DNA of 64,000 bases from Streptomyces sp. NBC_01353 (GTDB lineage: Bacteria > Actinomycetota > Actinomycetes > Streptomycetales > Streptomycetaceae): the NCBI RefSeq assembly GCF_036237275.1, contig NZ_CP108352.1, positions 3,224,001-3,288,000 of the forward strand, in the 5' to 3' direction. The notes under the pieces were generated by a model that was given only the letters and a program-made list of their open reading frames with translations, ran no database searches and had not been told where the DNA came from. A program made the position numbers and the translations under genes. Shown here piece after piece: positions 18,039 to 26,814 of this stretch (positions within the stretch are counted from its first letter, which is position 1; every line of letters begins with the position of its first letter).

Positions 18039-19607
18039 ATGTTTCTGCAACGCATCGGAAACAAGGGCATTGGCCTGGGAACACTCTTCGAGAGGGCAGC
18101 CGCGAAGCACCCCGCGAGCCCGGTGATTCTCGATCACGATCTGGATATCGCACCGCAACTGGGCCGTCGCCTCACCCTGACGGAAGTGGCCGATCTGGTC
18201 GACGACTTCGCGTCCCGGCTCTGGGCCGCCGGTGTCCGCACCAGTGACCGCGTGGTCATCCACAAGACCAACGGCTTCGACATCACCCTGCTCGCCTGCG
18301 CAATCGCTCGGATCGGGGCCGTACCCGTCCTGCTGTCACCGAAGCTGGACGGCGCGACGGTCGCCGAACTGCTGCGCCGGGTGGATCAGCCCTACCTCGT
18401 CACCGACCAGGACAAGCTCGACAACCACCTGCCTGCCGAGGTGTTCGAACTCTCCCGGAAGCTGCTGCTCACCACCGGCAGCCACGAGGGAGCCGTCGAG
18501 CTCGCCTCCCTGGCGGGCGCCGTCCGCGTCGCGTCGGCACGGGTCTCCCCGGACCACCCCACGCTGATCACGCACACCTCCGGCACCACGGGTGTCCCGA
18601 AGCTGGCCGTGCACACCGGACGGACCTTCCAGTCCCGCTACCGCCCGCAGGGGACGGTGGCCAGGCTGGTGGGACGGGACGAGCCGGTGGCGATCCATGT
18701 GTCCTTCGTGCACTCCCGGATGTTCACGGCGATGCCCATCTCCATCCTTCAGGGGCACCCGCTGCTCATCCTCGCCGAGGACGACCCGGAGAGCGTCGCC
18801 GAGCTGTTCACCCAGGTACCGCCCGGTCTGATCGAGGCACACCCGAACTCGTTCATGCGGTGGGAGGAGCTGGTGGACGACCCGCGTGCGCCACTGGCTC
18901 GGGTGAAGTACTTCAGCAGCACCTTCGACGCCATCCACCCGCGTACGGTGCACAGCCTGCTCGGCGCGTCCCGCCGCAAGGGCGCCCTGTTCATCCAGAT
19001 GTACGGGCAGAGCGAAGTGGGACCGATCGCCGGCCGTACGTACAGCCACAAGCGCGGGGCCGAGGCCGAGGGCCGGTGCGTCGGATCGCCGTTCCCGGGC
19101 ATGACCGGGGTGCGGGTCGTCAGCCGCGACGGCAACCCGCCCAGCAAGTCCTCGCCCGGCTTCATCGAGGTCCGCAGCGACGGACGGATCGTCACCTACC
19201 TCGGCGAGCACGAGCGCTGGAAGAAGCAGGTCAACGACGGCTGGTGGCGGATGGGCGACGTCGGCTACCGCACCAAGTGGGGCTGTCTGCACCTGCTGGA
19301 CCGCGAGGTGGACGAGATTCCCGGCATCGACAGCACGCTGGAGGTCGAGGACAAGCTCTTCGGCCGCTTGCGGGAGCTCACCGAGGTCATCATCGTGCCG
19401 GGCCCCGACGGGCTGCCTGTACCCGTGGTGTCCACCCGGGACGACAAGCCCATCGACACCATCGCCTGGCGGTCCGCCGTCGCCGACCTGCCGCCGATGG
19501 CCGAGCCCGTCCTGTGGCGCATCGAAGACCTGCCGCAGACCGCCACGACGAAGATCAAGCGACTGGAACTGATCAAGCAGTTGCGGGCCCAGGAACCGTC
19601 GGCGTGA
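18039..19607 (+). CDS. AMP-forming acyl/aryl ligase (ANL superfamily)
   Basis: A 522-residue adenylating enzyme. The phosphate-binding A3 loop reads THTSGTTGVPKLAVH, the A5 region QMYGQSEVGP, the A7 region WWRMGDVGYR, the A8 hinge LLDREVDEIPG, and the A10 lysine lies in TATTKIKRLEL. It would activate a carboxylic acid as acyl-AMP and pass it to CoA, an amine or a carrier. No carrier-protein domain or separate carrier gene is nearby. I chose the ATG at 18039 because GAGGG lies 7 bases upstream; an in-frame TTG at 18006 has no site. The next gene starts within the stop codon. Substrate unknown; a cluster-made aromatic acid is an attractive candidate. Confidence 0.88.
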   Translation: MFLQRIGNKGIGLGTLFERAAAKHPASPVILDHDLDIAPQLGRRLTLTEVADLVDDFASRLWAAGVRTSDRVVIHKTNGFDITLLACAIARIGAVPVLLSPKLDGATVAELLRRVDQPYLVTDQDKLDNHLPAEVFELSRKLLLTTGSHEGAVELASLAGAVRVASARVSPDHPTLITHTSGTTGVPKLAVHTGRTFQSRYRPQGTVARLVGRDEPVAIHVSFVHSRMFTAMPISILQGHPLLILAEDDPESVAELFTQVPPGLIEAHPNSFMRWEELVDDPRAPLARVKYFSSTFDAIHPRTVHSLLGASRRKGALFIQMYGQSEVGPIAGRTYSHKRGAEAEGRCVGSPFPGMTGVRVVSRDGNPPSKSSPGFIEVRSDGRIVTYLGEHERWKKQVNDGWWRMGDVGYRTKWGCLHLLDREVDEIPGIDSTLEVEDKLFGRLRELTEVIIVPGPDGLPVPVVSTRDDKPIDTIAWRSAVADLPPMAEPVLWRIEDLPQTATTKIKRLELIKQLRAQEPSA

Positions 19608-21598
19608 TCGACAGTCACGTCGAGATCGCGATCGTCGGCGTCGGGCCGCGCGGACTGTCCGTACTCGAACGCCTCTGTGCGAACGAGCGGGCACGGCGCA
19701 CGCACCGCACCGTCACCATCCATGTGGTGGACCGGTCGGACCCCGGCGCCGGCGCGGTCTGGCGCACCGAGCAGTCCCGGCACCTGCTGATGAACACGGT
19801 GGCCTCGCAGATCACCGTGTACACCGACACCAGCTCGGAGATCGCGGGGCCGATCGAGCAGGGACCGACCCTCTACGAATGGGCCACCGGCCTGCGCGCG
19901 CTCGGCGGACCGGAGAGCCACGTGTGGGAGGTCGACGCGCAGGAGGTCCTCGACGAGGCCGGCAGGCTGGGTCCGGACACCTACCCGTCCCGTGCGTTCT
20001 ACGGGTGCTACCTCAACGACTGCTTCCAGCGGGTCGCGGCCGCCGCTCCGGAGCACATGACCGTCAGGGTGCACCGCTCACGAGCGGTCGCCATGGCCGA
20101 TACGCACGGCGTGCCCGGCGGCCCGCAAGGACTCCGTCTCGAGGACGGCACCCGGCTGAACCAATTGGACGCCGTCGTCCTCGCGCAGGGACACGTGCCG
20201 ACCCGCCCGACCGCCAGGGAGGAGCGGGCGGCCAGCCTCGCGCGCATCCACCACCTCCGGTACATCAGTCCGGGCAATCCGGCAGACCTCGACCTGAGCG
20301 ACATCGAGGCCGGCCGACCGGTGCTGCTGCGCGGCCTGGGCCTCTGCTTCTTCGACTACATGGCGCTGTTCAGCGTCGGGCGGGGAGGCCGGTTCGTCCG
20401 CGAGAGCGGCAGGCTGGTCTACCACCCGTCGGGGGACGAGCCCCTGATGTACGCGTTCTCCCGCCGCGGAGTGCCCTACCAGGCACGCGGTGAGAACGAG
20501 AAGGGCGCGTCCGGCAGGTACTTCCCGAGGCTGCTCACCCCCGAGGTGATCGGGCGGATGCGTGCGCGGTCGCGGGGCGGTGACCGCGTGAACTTCGGCC
20601 GGGACCTGTGGCCGCTCATCCGGCGCGAGGTGGAGAGCGTCTACTACGGCACTCTGCTGGACGCTACGGGGCGCGGCCCGGAGCGGGAGGCGCTGGTCGA
20701 GGCGTACCTGGGCCTTGCCGACGGCGAGGATCCGGGCCCTCTGCTGGACTCGGCCGGTGTCCCACCCGCCGACCGGTGGGACTGGGAGCGGATCTCCAAG
20801 CCGTGCGGCGACCGGGAGTTCACCGACCGCGGTGACTTCCGCGACTGGCTGCTGACCTACCTGGAACGCGATGTCGCCGAGGCCCGCAGAGGCAATGTGA
20901 GCGGCCCGCTCAAGGCGGCCCTCGACGTCCTGCGGGACCTGCGCAACGAGATCCGGCTCGCGGTCGACCACAGTGGGCTCGAAGGCAACTCCCACCGGGA
21001 CGACCTGCAGGGCTGGTACACGCCCCTCAACGCCTTCCTGTCCATCGGGCCGCCCGCCTCCCGGGTCGAGGAGCTGATCGCGCTGATCGAGGCGGGTCTC
21101 CTGGAGATCACCGGCCCCGGTACGCACGTCAGGCTCAACACGGCCACGCCGGAGTTCGTCGCCTCCTCGGCCCTGGTGCCGGGCCCGTCGGTACGGGCGA
21201 GCGTCCTCATCGAGGCGCGGCTGCCGGAACCGGACCTGCGCCGCACCGAGGACCCGCTTCTGCGGCATCTGCTCGACACCGACCAGGCCATGCCGTACCG
21301 CATCCCCGGTTCGCACGGCACCACCTTCGAGACGGGCGGGCTCGCGGTCACGGAGCGGCCATACCGGCTGCTCGACGGGCGTGGTCAGGCCCATCCGCGC
21401 CGGTACGCCTACGGAGTCCCCACCGAGTCCGTGCACTGGGTGACCGCGGCGGGCATCCGCCCCGGGGTCGACTCGGTGACCGTGGCCGACTCCGACGCGA
21501 TCGCCCGCGCCGTGCTCGCGCTGCCGCCGGTGGCCCATGTGCCGGCCGCGGTCCGGCCGGAGATGTCCGAGTTCGAAGTCGACGGCGTGATCGTTTGA
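19604..21598 (+). CDS. FAD/NAD(P)-binding protein (PF13454-like)
   Basis: A 664-residue protein with an N-terminal dinucleotide-binding fold, VEIAIVGVGPRGLSVLERL. It has the long insertions and the ALAQGH-type second nucleotide site (LDAVVLAQGHVPTRP) typical of the FAD-NAD(P)-binding (NAD_binding_9) family found in many actinobacterial gene clusters. Biochemistry of the family is poorly known. The GTG start overlaps the ligase stop codon (GTGA), so ligase and flavoprotein are translationally coupled and probably act on the same intermediate. A role in oxidising or reducing the ligase product is inference. Confidence 0.78.
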   Translation: MIDSHVEIAIVGVGPRGLSVLERLCANERARRTHRTVTIHVVDRSDPGAGAVWRTEQSRHLLMNTVASQITVYTDTSSEIAGPIEQGPTLYEWATGLRALGGPESHVWEVDAQEVLDEAGRLGPDTYPSRAFYGCYLNDCFQRVAAAAPEHMTVRVHRSRAVAMADTHGVPGGPQGLRLEDGTRLNQLDAVVLAQGHVPTRPTAREERAASLARIHHLRYISPGNPADLDLSDIEAGRPVLLRGLGLCFFDYMALFSVGRGGRFVRESGRLVYHPSGDEPLMYAFSRRGVPYQARGENEKGASGRYFPRLLTPEVIGRMRARSRGGDRVNFGRDLWPLIRREVESVYYGTLLDATGRGPEREALVEAYLGLADGEDPGPLLDSAGVPPADRWDWERISKPCGDREFTDRGDFRDWLLTYLERDVAEARRGNVSGPLKAALDVLRDLRNEIRLAVDHSGLEGNSHRDDLQGWYTPLNAFLSIGPPASRVEELIALIEAGLLEITGPGTHVRLNTATPEFVASSALVPGPSVRASVLIEARLPEPDLRRTEDPLLRHLLDTDQAMPYRIPGSHGTTFETGGLAVTERPYRLLDGRGQAHPRRYAYGVPTESVHWVTAAGIRPGVDSVTVADSDAIARAVLALPPVAHVPAAVRPEMSEFEVDGVIV

Positions 21599-21622
21599 CG
21601 GAACGAACGGAGAAAGCGCTAC

Positions 21623-22579
21623 ATGATCACCGGTAACCGCACCAAGAGCCGCTACGAGAAGAAGTACGCGCGCCTGCAGGAAATGCGGCGCATGGATGTC
21701 CAGGAGGAGTACAGCCGCATCTGGTGGATGTCCGTCGATTACGAATTCCCCTGGGACTTCAGCGTCGCGGGCTCGCTGGCCTTCTACAACAGTGTCGCCC
21801 CGGCGCATATGGCTGCCCTGCTGGTGGAGACGGGTGAGCTGACGGAGAACACGCACCGCAGGCTGGAGCATTTCGGTCTGATCAGTCTGGAGATCGCGCG
21901 GCGTGGCTTCAAGGACCCGCGGGGCAGGGCGGCAGTCCGGCAGCTGAACCGCATCCACAAGAATGCGGTCAAGAGCATCAGCGACGAGAACCGCCAGTGG
22001 TCGATCAGCAACGACGACTACCTGTTCGTGCTGGGTACGAGCATGGTCATACCGGCCCGCTGGGTGGACCGTTACGCCTGGCGCCCGCTGAGCCGGCACG
22101 AGCGGACGGCCCTCTTCCTGCACATCAGGAAGCAGGGCGAGCTCATGGGAATCAAGGAGATCCCTGATTCCTACGAGGAGTTGGCCAAGTTCCACGACGA
22201 CTACGTGGAGAAGCATTTTCAGTACTCGCCCGATGCGGCGAAGCTCTGGCAGGTCCTGCAAGGCATGATCATCGATCCGATGGTCGGCTGGCTGCCGGAG
22301 AAGGCACGGCCGCTCGGTCGCCGGGTTGCCAAGGTCGCCGTGCCCGCGCTCCTGACTCCGCACATGCGAAAGGCCTTCGGTGTCCGCGAGCCCTCACGCC
22401 TGCTCAGCCTGACCGTCGACACCGCCATCAAGGCGCGCTCCGCCTATGTGCGCCGGCAGCCACCGCGCACCGGGCCCTCCGTTCCCGACCCCCTTCCGAC
22501 CCCGAACTTCCCCACGGGTGAATTCGATATCGAGAAGCTCGGCCCCGCGCACACCACGGGCGTGAAAGACACTGACTGA
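21623..22579 (+). CDS. MpaB / rubber-oxygenase catalytic-domain (DUF2236) protein
   Basis: A 318-residue all-helical protein. It carries the landmarks of the MpaB-like branch of PF09995: MDVQEEYSRIWWMSVDYEFP (24-43), a QLNRIHKN segment with Asn109 and His112, SISNDDYLFVLGTSMVIP, then RWVDRYAWRPLSRHERTALF and GELMGIKEIP (172-181). Fungal MpaB-type proteins cleave a prenyl side chain oxidatively, and the related Lcp cleaves polyisoprene using haem. The W-V-H-A-T-L motif of the common bacterial DUF2236 subgroup is replaced here by FVLGTS, as I recall for the MpaB-like subgroup. It lies 24 bp after the flavoprotein gene, ending block A. In a cluster with a UbiA prenyltransferase and a polyprenyl synthase, prenyl-chain oxidation or cleavage is the leading hypothesis. 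Confidence 0.8.
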   Translation: MITGNRTKSRYEKKYARLQEMRRMDVQEEYSRIWWMSVDYEFPWDFSVAGSLAFYNSVAPAHMAALLVETGELTENTHRRLEHFGLISLEIARRGFKDPRGRAAVRQLNRIHKNAVKSISDENRQWSISNDDYLFVLGTSMVIPARWVDRYAWRPLSRHERTALFLHIRKQGELMGIKEIPDSYEELAKFHDDYVEKHFQYSPDAAKLWQVLQGMIIDPMVGWLPEKARPLGRRVAKVAVPALLTPHMRKAFGVREPSRLLSLTVDTAIKARSAYVRRQPPRTGPSVPDPLPTPNFPTGEFDIEKLGPAHTTGVKDTD

Positions 22580-22594
22580 AGCCGCACGGCACAG

Positions 22595-22642
22595 AGAAGC
22601 CCGTGGCCACTTCCCCACAGGGGTGAAGGGCCACGGGCTTCT
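22595..22642. terminator. Bidirectional terminator between blocks A and B
   Basis: A 14-bp perfect stem (AGAAGCCCGTGGCC, 22595-22608, with 22629-22642) is followed by TTCTCCC on the plus strand and preceded by A-rich sequence. It separates converging transcripts. Confidence 0.85.
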
Positions 22643-22660
22643 TTCTCCCGGGCGCCCGGC

Positions 22661-23632
22661 TCAGTTCCCAGCCGGGGCCGCGTGCCGCAGCACCGCGTCC
22701 AGCAGGTGAGCTTGCCGGACGCTGTCCTGGTACGGAGCTGAGCCCGCCCGTACGGCATCGACGAACGCGGCCACCGTGTTGGCGACCTGGTCGGCGGGGC
22801 GCAGCGGGATCTCCCTGACACCGGAGCGTTCCTCGAGTACGGCCACCGGAAGCCTGTCGGCCGGCGAGGTGAAGGCCCGGTCGAGCGTGATCCGCCCCGT
22901 ACTGCCGCACAGCTCATAGGAGTCGCGATAGGCGTGGTCGAGCCCGAAGGCGAGCTGCGCACCGACCCCGCCCGGGGTGCGCAGCAGCACAGCACCGCCG
23001 GTGTCCACGGTGAACCCCGGCCCGGAGGTGAGCGAGGCGCCGAGGACCGTCAAGTCGGGCCCGAGCAGGTGCAGCGCCGCGCGGAGGGGGTACACGCCGG
23101 TGTCCCACACCGCGCCGCCACCGAGCTCGGGGCGGTAGCGGATGTCGTCCGGGGAACGCCGGGGAACCGCGAACTCGGCCCGGAAGGAGCGCAGTTCGCC
23201 AATTGCGCCATCGGCGACGAGTCGACTCACCTCGGCGTGCTGGCCATGGTGGACGAACATGACGTTCTCCATCAGCGCCAGTCCGCGGCGCTTCGCCAGC
23301 TCGCCGAGTGCGGCCGTCCTGGCCGGCTCCATGGTCACCGGCTTCTCCGCCAGTACGTGCTTGCCCTGTAGGAGCGCCGCCTCGATCCACTCGGCATGCA
23401 GGGCGAGCGGCACCGGCACGTACACCGCGTCCACCGCATCGTCCGCCAGCAGCTCGGCGTAGCCGTGAACGGGCCGGGCTCCGTACTCCGAGGCGAGCGA
23501 CCGTGCCCTGTCCGGGTCCCGGCTCGCCACGGCGGCCACCTCGATGTCGGGGCAGGCGGCGAACGCGGGGAGCATCCGCCGCCTGGCGATGTCGGCACAG
23601 CCGAGCACACCGACCCTGACCGTTTCCCTCAC
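22661..23632 (-). CDS. NDP-sugar 3-ketoreductase, Gfo/Idh/MocA family
   Basis: A 323-residue NAD(P)-dependent oxidoreductase. The N-terminal Rossmann motif reads VRVGVLGCADIARRRML, and the family signature with its conserved lysine is LAEKPVTMEP. In deoxysugar pathways, members of this family (OleW, SpnN type) reduce the 3-keto group formed after 2,3-dehydration. The GTG start overlaps the epimerase stop by 4 bases. It is the last gene of block B. The matching 2,3-dehydratase is encoded at 39160-40602, so the sugar genes are split between two blocks. Confidence 0.85.
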   Translation of the reverse strand: MRETVRVGVLGCADIARRRMLPAFAACPDIEVAAVASRDPDRARSLASEYGARPVHGYAELLADDAVDAVYVPVPLALHAEWIEAALLQGKHVLAEKPVTMEPARTAALGELAKRRGLALMENVMFVHHGQHAEVSRLVADGAIGELRSFRAEFAVPRRSPDDIRYRPELGGGAVWDTGVYPLRAALHLLGPDLTVLGASLTSGPGFTVDTGGAVLLRTPGGVGAQLAFGLDHAYRDSYELCGSTGRITLDRAFTSPADRLPVAVLEERSGVREIPLRPADQVANTVAAFVDAVRAGSAPYQDSVRQAHLLDAVLRHAAPAGN

Positions 23633-24207
23633 GCCTCCGCCTTCCGCCAGTCGGGCAGCAGACCGGCGGCCAGGGTCTCGGCCAGGCTGCGCGCCTCGGT
23701 GTCCTTCTGCGACATCAGGGGTGGCTCGGAGTACGCCCAGGGCAGTCCGAGTTCGGGATCCAGTGGATTGATGTCGATCTGCGTACCGGGCGCGTACACG
23801 GTCGACATGGCGTAGCAGATACGCGTGTCGTCGGCCAGCGCGAGGAATCCATGACCCACACCGTCCGGGATGTAGAGGGCGCGCCCGGACTCCGCGTCGA
23901 GGGTGCAGACGTGGTACCGCCCGAACGCGGGTGATCCCACCCGCAGGTCGACGATGATGTCCCGCAGTGCCCCTCGTACGCAGGTCACGTACTTGGCCTG
24001 TCCCGGAGGCTGGGCGACCATGTGGATACCGCGCAGCGTGCCCCGGCAGGACACGGAGTAGCTGATCTGCCGGGTCACGAAGGGCTCTCCCAGTACACGC
24101 TCCAACGTGTCGGCGCGCAGGCTTTCGTGAAAGCTGCCGCGCTCGTCGGCCAAGAGCCGAGGGGTGACTGCAAAGGCCCCAGGGATCGCCGTCTCGGCGA
24201 TACGCAC
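23629..24207 (-). CDS. dTDP-4-keto-hexose 3,5- (or 5-) epimerase, RmlC family
   Basis: A 192-residue cupin enzyme. RmlC landmarks are visible: RGSFHES, the catalytic-histidine strand GTLRGIHMVAQPPGQAK, RVGSPAFGRY, PDGVGHGFLAL and INPLDPELGLPW. It inverts C5, and possibly C3, of a dTDP-4-keto-6-deoxyhexose, giving an L-configured sugar. I chose the GTG at 24207 because GAGGAGAC lies just upstream. Coupled with the ketoreductase gene. In pathways with prior 2,3-dehydration, members usually act only at C5; that is inference here. Confidence 0.88.
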   Translation of the reverse strand: MRIAETAIPGAFAVTPRLLADERGSFHESLRADTLERVLGEPFVTRQISYSVSCRGTLRGIHMVAQPPGQAKYVTCVRGALRDIIVDLRVGSPAFGRYHVCTLDAESGRALYIPDGVGHGFLALADDTRICYAMSTVYAPGTQIDINPLDPELGLPWAYSEPPLMSQKDTEARSLAETLAAGLLPDWRKAEA

Positions 24208-24270
24208 CGCGTTGTCTCCTCTCTTGCCGGTGTTCCGACCGGTGTTCCGGCAGGTGGACCGGAGCACCGG

Positions 24271-25377
24271 TCAGCCCCGGGCTGCGACCAGCTTCTCCAT
24301 CTCGACCACGATCTCGCCGGCCAACGGGAGTTGGGCGATCTCCTGCGACACCCTTTCGGCCCGCTCGCGGTAGCCGGGGTCGCTGAGCAGCTTCTGGCAC
24401 GCCTCGGTGATCTCCTGCGGCCCGCCGGACTCGATGAAGATCGCGGCACCGAATTCGGCCACCTTCCGCACCGCCTCCGTGGGGAACTCCGGGTTCGCGA
24501 TCAGCTGAGGTACGCCCGCGTTCAGCGACGTCATATCGGTGCCGCCGCCACCGTGGTGCACGATCACGTCGCAGGTGGGGGCCAGGATGTCCAGCGGTAC
24601 CCAGCCGATCCGTACGCCCGGCAGCGCGTCCCGCAGCTCCGCGGCGACGTTCTCCGGGGCCCCGACGATGACCTCCACGCCCAGGCTGCCGATGTTCTCG
24701 GCCAGGCCCTTCAAGGCGTCACCGCTGAACAGCCGGGTCCCCGCGGTGATGTAGACCCGGGGCCGGTCGCCCTTGGTGTACATCCAGCGCTCCAGCGGCT
24801 TCTGCGGATTGCCCGGCACCCATCGCATCGGCCGGGCCGGCAGCGGGTTCTCGGGCCGGAGGCTGGGCGGACACACGTCCAGCCACAGGTCGGGCTCCGG
24901 GACCCGGTCCAGGCCCAGTTCGTGGAGCACGGGCGCCAGCACCTCATCGGCTCCCGGGTCGTACATGCGGGTGTCGATCCGGTCCCACTCCAGGCGTACC
25001 GAGGGGATGTCGAGGTGATGGGCCAGGAGGGGGGCGGTGTAGAACATTCCCCCGCCGACCACGATGTCGGGACGCCAGTGCTCCGCCAGCTCCAGCAGCC
25101 GTTCCAGGCTGTTGACGCCGATCTCGGCGTAGGCCCGGCCCACCGTCTTGGCCCACTCCATCGGATCGTCCGGCATCGCACCCATGAAGGCGCTGACCTC
25201 TTCCACCGTCAGCGGAGTGATCTCGACCGGTGGCAGACCGACACTCGCGATATTGGGCAGAACCCAGTTGATCCCGCCCATGAGGACCTGGTGACCCGCA
25301 TTGCGGGCGGCCGTGGCGAGCGGCGCGTGCGAGAAAATGGGATACGGGCTGTTGCCCGGAATGAACAGGACCTTCAT
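24271..25377 (-). CDS. GT-B glycosyltransferase (GT1-like)
   Basis: A 368-residue glycosyltransferase of the natural-product type. The N-terminus reads MKVLFIPGNSPYPIFSHAPL, with the acceptor-side histidine region. The C-terminal nucleotide-sugar site reads CDVIVHHGGGGTDMTSLNAGVPQL, a compact form of the HxGGxGT signature. It would transfer the cluster's TDP-deoxysugar to the aglycone. It is about 40-50 residues shorter than EryCIII/DesVII-type enzymes, and no helper (P450-like activator) gene is present, so activator-independent action is likely. TAGGAG lies before the ATG. Confidence 0.88.
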   Translation of the reverse strand: MKVLFIPGNSPYPIFSHAPLATAARNAGHQVLMGGINWVLPNIASVGLPPVEITPLTVEEVSAFMGAMPDDPMEWAKTVGRAYAEIGVNSLERLLELAEHWRPDIVVGGGMFYTAPLLAHHLDIPSVRLEWDRIDTRMYDPGADEVLAPVLHELGLDRVPEPDLWLDVCPPSLRPENPLPARPMRWVPGNPQKPLERWMYTKGDRPRVYITAGTRLFSGDALKGLAENIGSLGVEVIVGAPENVAAELRDALPGVRIGWVPLDILAPTCDVIVHHGGGGTDMTSLNAGVPQLIANPEFPTEAVRKVAEFGAAIFIESGGPQEITEACQKLLSDPGYRERAERVSQEIAQLPLAGEIVVEMEKLVAARG

Positions 25378-25415
25378 CGTCTCTCCTAGGGGTACGGGCA
25401 GTGGGCCGGTATCGG

Positions 25416-26765
25416 TCAGTCCGTCTGCGTCAGCGCCTCGGCGGCCCGGAAGCCGGAGAGAAGCGCGGCCTCCGTGGTGGGCGAGTTGAAGTAGTCGCCC
25501 GCGAGCACGACCGGGGCGCCCTGCTGCTCCATGACCTGGACGGCCTGGCGATAGCGTCCCGGCGCCGGGATGGGGAACCCGTACGGGCGCTCGGCGATCT
25601 GGAACGGCTCGGCCCTGCCCGAGAAGTCCGACCAGAGGGTCTTGAGCCACGGGGCGACCGCGGCGAACTGCTCCGCCTGCGGCAGACCCAGCAGGCGCTT
25701 GGTGTTCGCCCGGCCCGGATAGGCGAAGACGAGGAGCTTGTCGACCAGCCGGCCCTGCTCGTCCCGCACCTTGCGGGGGTAGGTGATCATGTTGCGCAGC
25801 GGCTGGTCGCCGGGCCCTCCGGCCACGATGTGCGCCTCGGACGGCAGCGTCCCGACATCCACCAAGTAGGAGACGGACAGGGCGGGTTCGTACCGCTGGG
25901 ACTCCATGAAGCGCCGCGCATCGTCACCCACGACCTCCGGCGGGAGCGCGGCGGTGAGCTTCGCGGCGATCGGCGCAGGGGTGGCGAGCACCAACTCGTC
26001 GAACGTCTCGGTCACGGGATCACCGCCCTCCCGGGCCGCCGTGACCCGCAGCCCGGTCCCCGCCATCTGCACATCGGTCACCTCGTGCGCCAGGCGCAGT
26101 TCGGCGCCCTCCGCGTTCTTCTCGGCAATGATCTGCATGCCGTTGCGGAAGACGTAGAAGCCGGAACCGCCCATCCACGCCAGGAGTCCCTTGGCGTGCA
26201 CCGCGGACACGTCTTCGGACGCGAAGTTCCAGAACCCTTCGACCTGCGGCCGCAGCATGAAGTCGAAGCCGCGCCGCCCCAGCTGCTGGTAGCCCCACTG
26301 GGCGGCACTCAGCCCGTCGTCGAGCGGGGCGGACTTGATCGGGTCGAAGAAATCGATCTGGCTCTTGTTGCGCACCTGCTTGATGGTGGTGCTCAGGAAG
26401 GCGAGGCGGTCGCGCAGGCTGACGTGCTTGTAGGTGAGCGGGCTGAACACGGAGTCCGGGGACAGGGCGATGGCCTTGCCCTTGTCGGAGATGTAGATGT
26501 TGCTGGAGAGCTTCTGGAGCTCGCTCTCCAGGCCGTACTCGCTGATGAGCTCCGTCATCAGCGAGTAGAAGCTGACATACATCAGGTTGATGCCGACATT
26601 GGGTTCGATCTCCGGCCGGTGCCAGGAGCGGGCCCGTCCGCCGAGCCCGTCCGCCGATTCGTAGATCACGACTTCGCGCCCGGACGCGATGAGTTTCTTG
26701 GCAGCGGCGCTGCCGGCCATGCCGCCGCCGATCACCGCGGTTCGCTTGCCTGTGCGTGTGCTCAT
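25416..26765 (-). CDS. FAD-dependent amine-oxidase/desaturase-superfamily oxidoreductase
   Basis: A 449-residue flavoprotein. The N-terminal FAD site TAVIGGGMAGSAAAKKLIASG is followed by YESADGLGGRARSW, the R-rich GG doublet typical of protoporphyrinogen oxidases, phytoene desaturases and amine oxidases. A C-terminal GDYFNSPTTEAALLSGFRAAEAL contacts FAD. No signal peptide. It lies between the glycosyltransferase and the C-methyltransferase in block B. Plausible roles are desaturation of a prenyl chain, oxidation of the aromatic ring or sugar oxidation; the sequence does not choose between them. Confidence 0.85.
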   Translation of the reverse strand: MSTRTGKRTAVIGGGMAGSAAAKKLIASGREVVIYESADGLGGRARSWHRPEIEPNVGINLMYVSFYSLMTELISEYGLESELQKLSSNIYISDKGKAIALSPDSVFSPLTYKHVSLRDRLAFLSTTIKQVRNKSQIDFFDPIKSAPLDDGLSAAQWGYQQLGRRGFDFMLRPQVEGFWNFASEDVSAVHAKGLLAWMGGSGFYVFRNGMQIIAEKNAEGAELRLAHEVTDVQMAGTGLRVTAAREGGDPVTETFDELVLATPAPIAAKLTAALPPEVVGDDARRFMESQRYEPALSVSYLVDVGTLPSEAHIVAGGPGDQPLRNMITYPRKVRDEQGRLVDKLLVFAYPGRANTKRLLGLPQAEQFAAVAPWLKTLWSDFSGRAEPFQIAERPYGFPIPAPGRYRQAVQVMEQQGAPVVLAGDYFNSPTTEAALLSGFRAAEALTQTD

Positions 26766-26814
26766 GACGCCCTTCTTGGAATCTGGAGGAGTGTGCGGTG
26801 CGGCCTTGTGAGGG

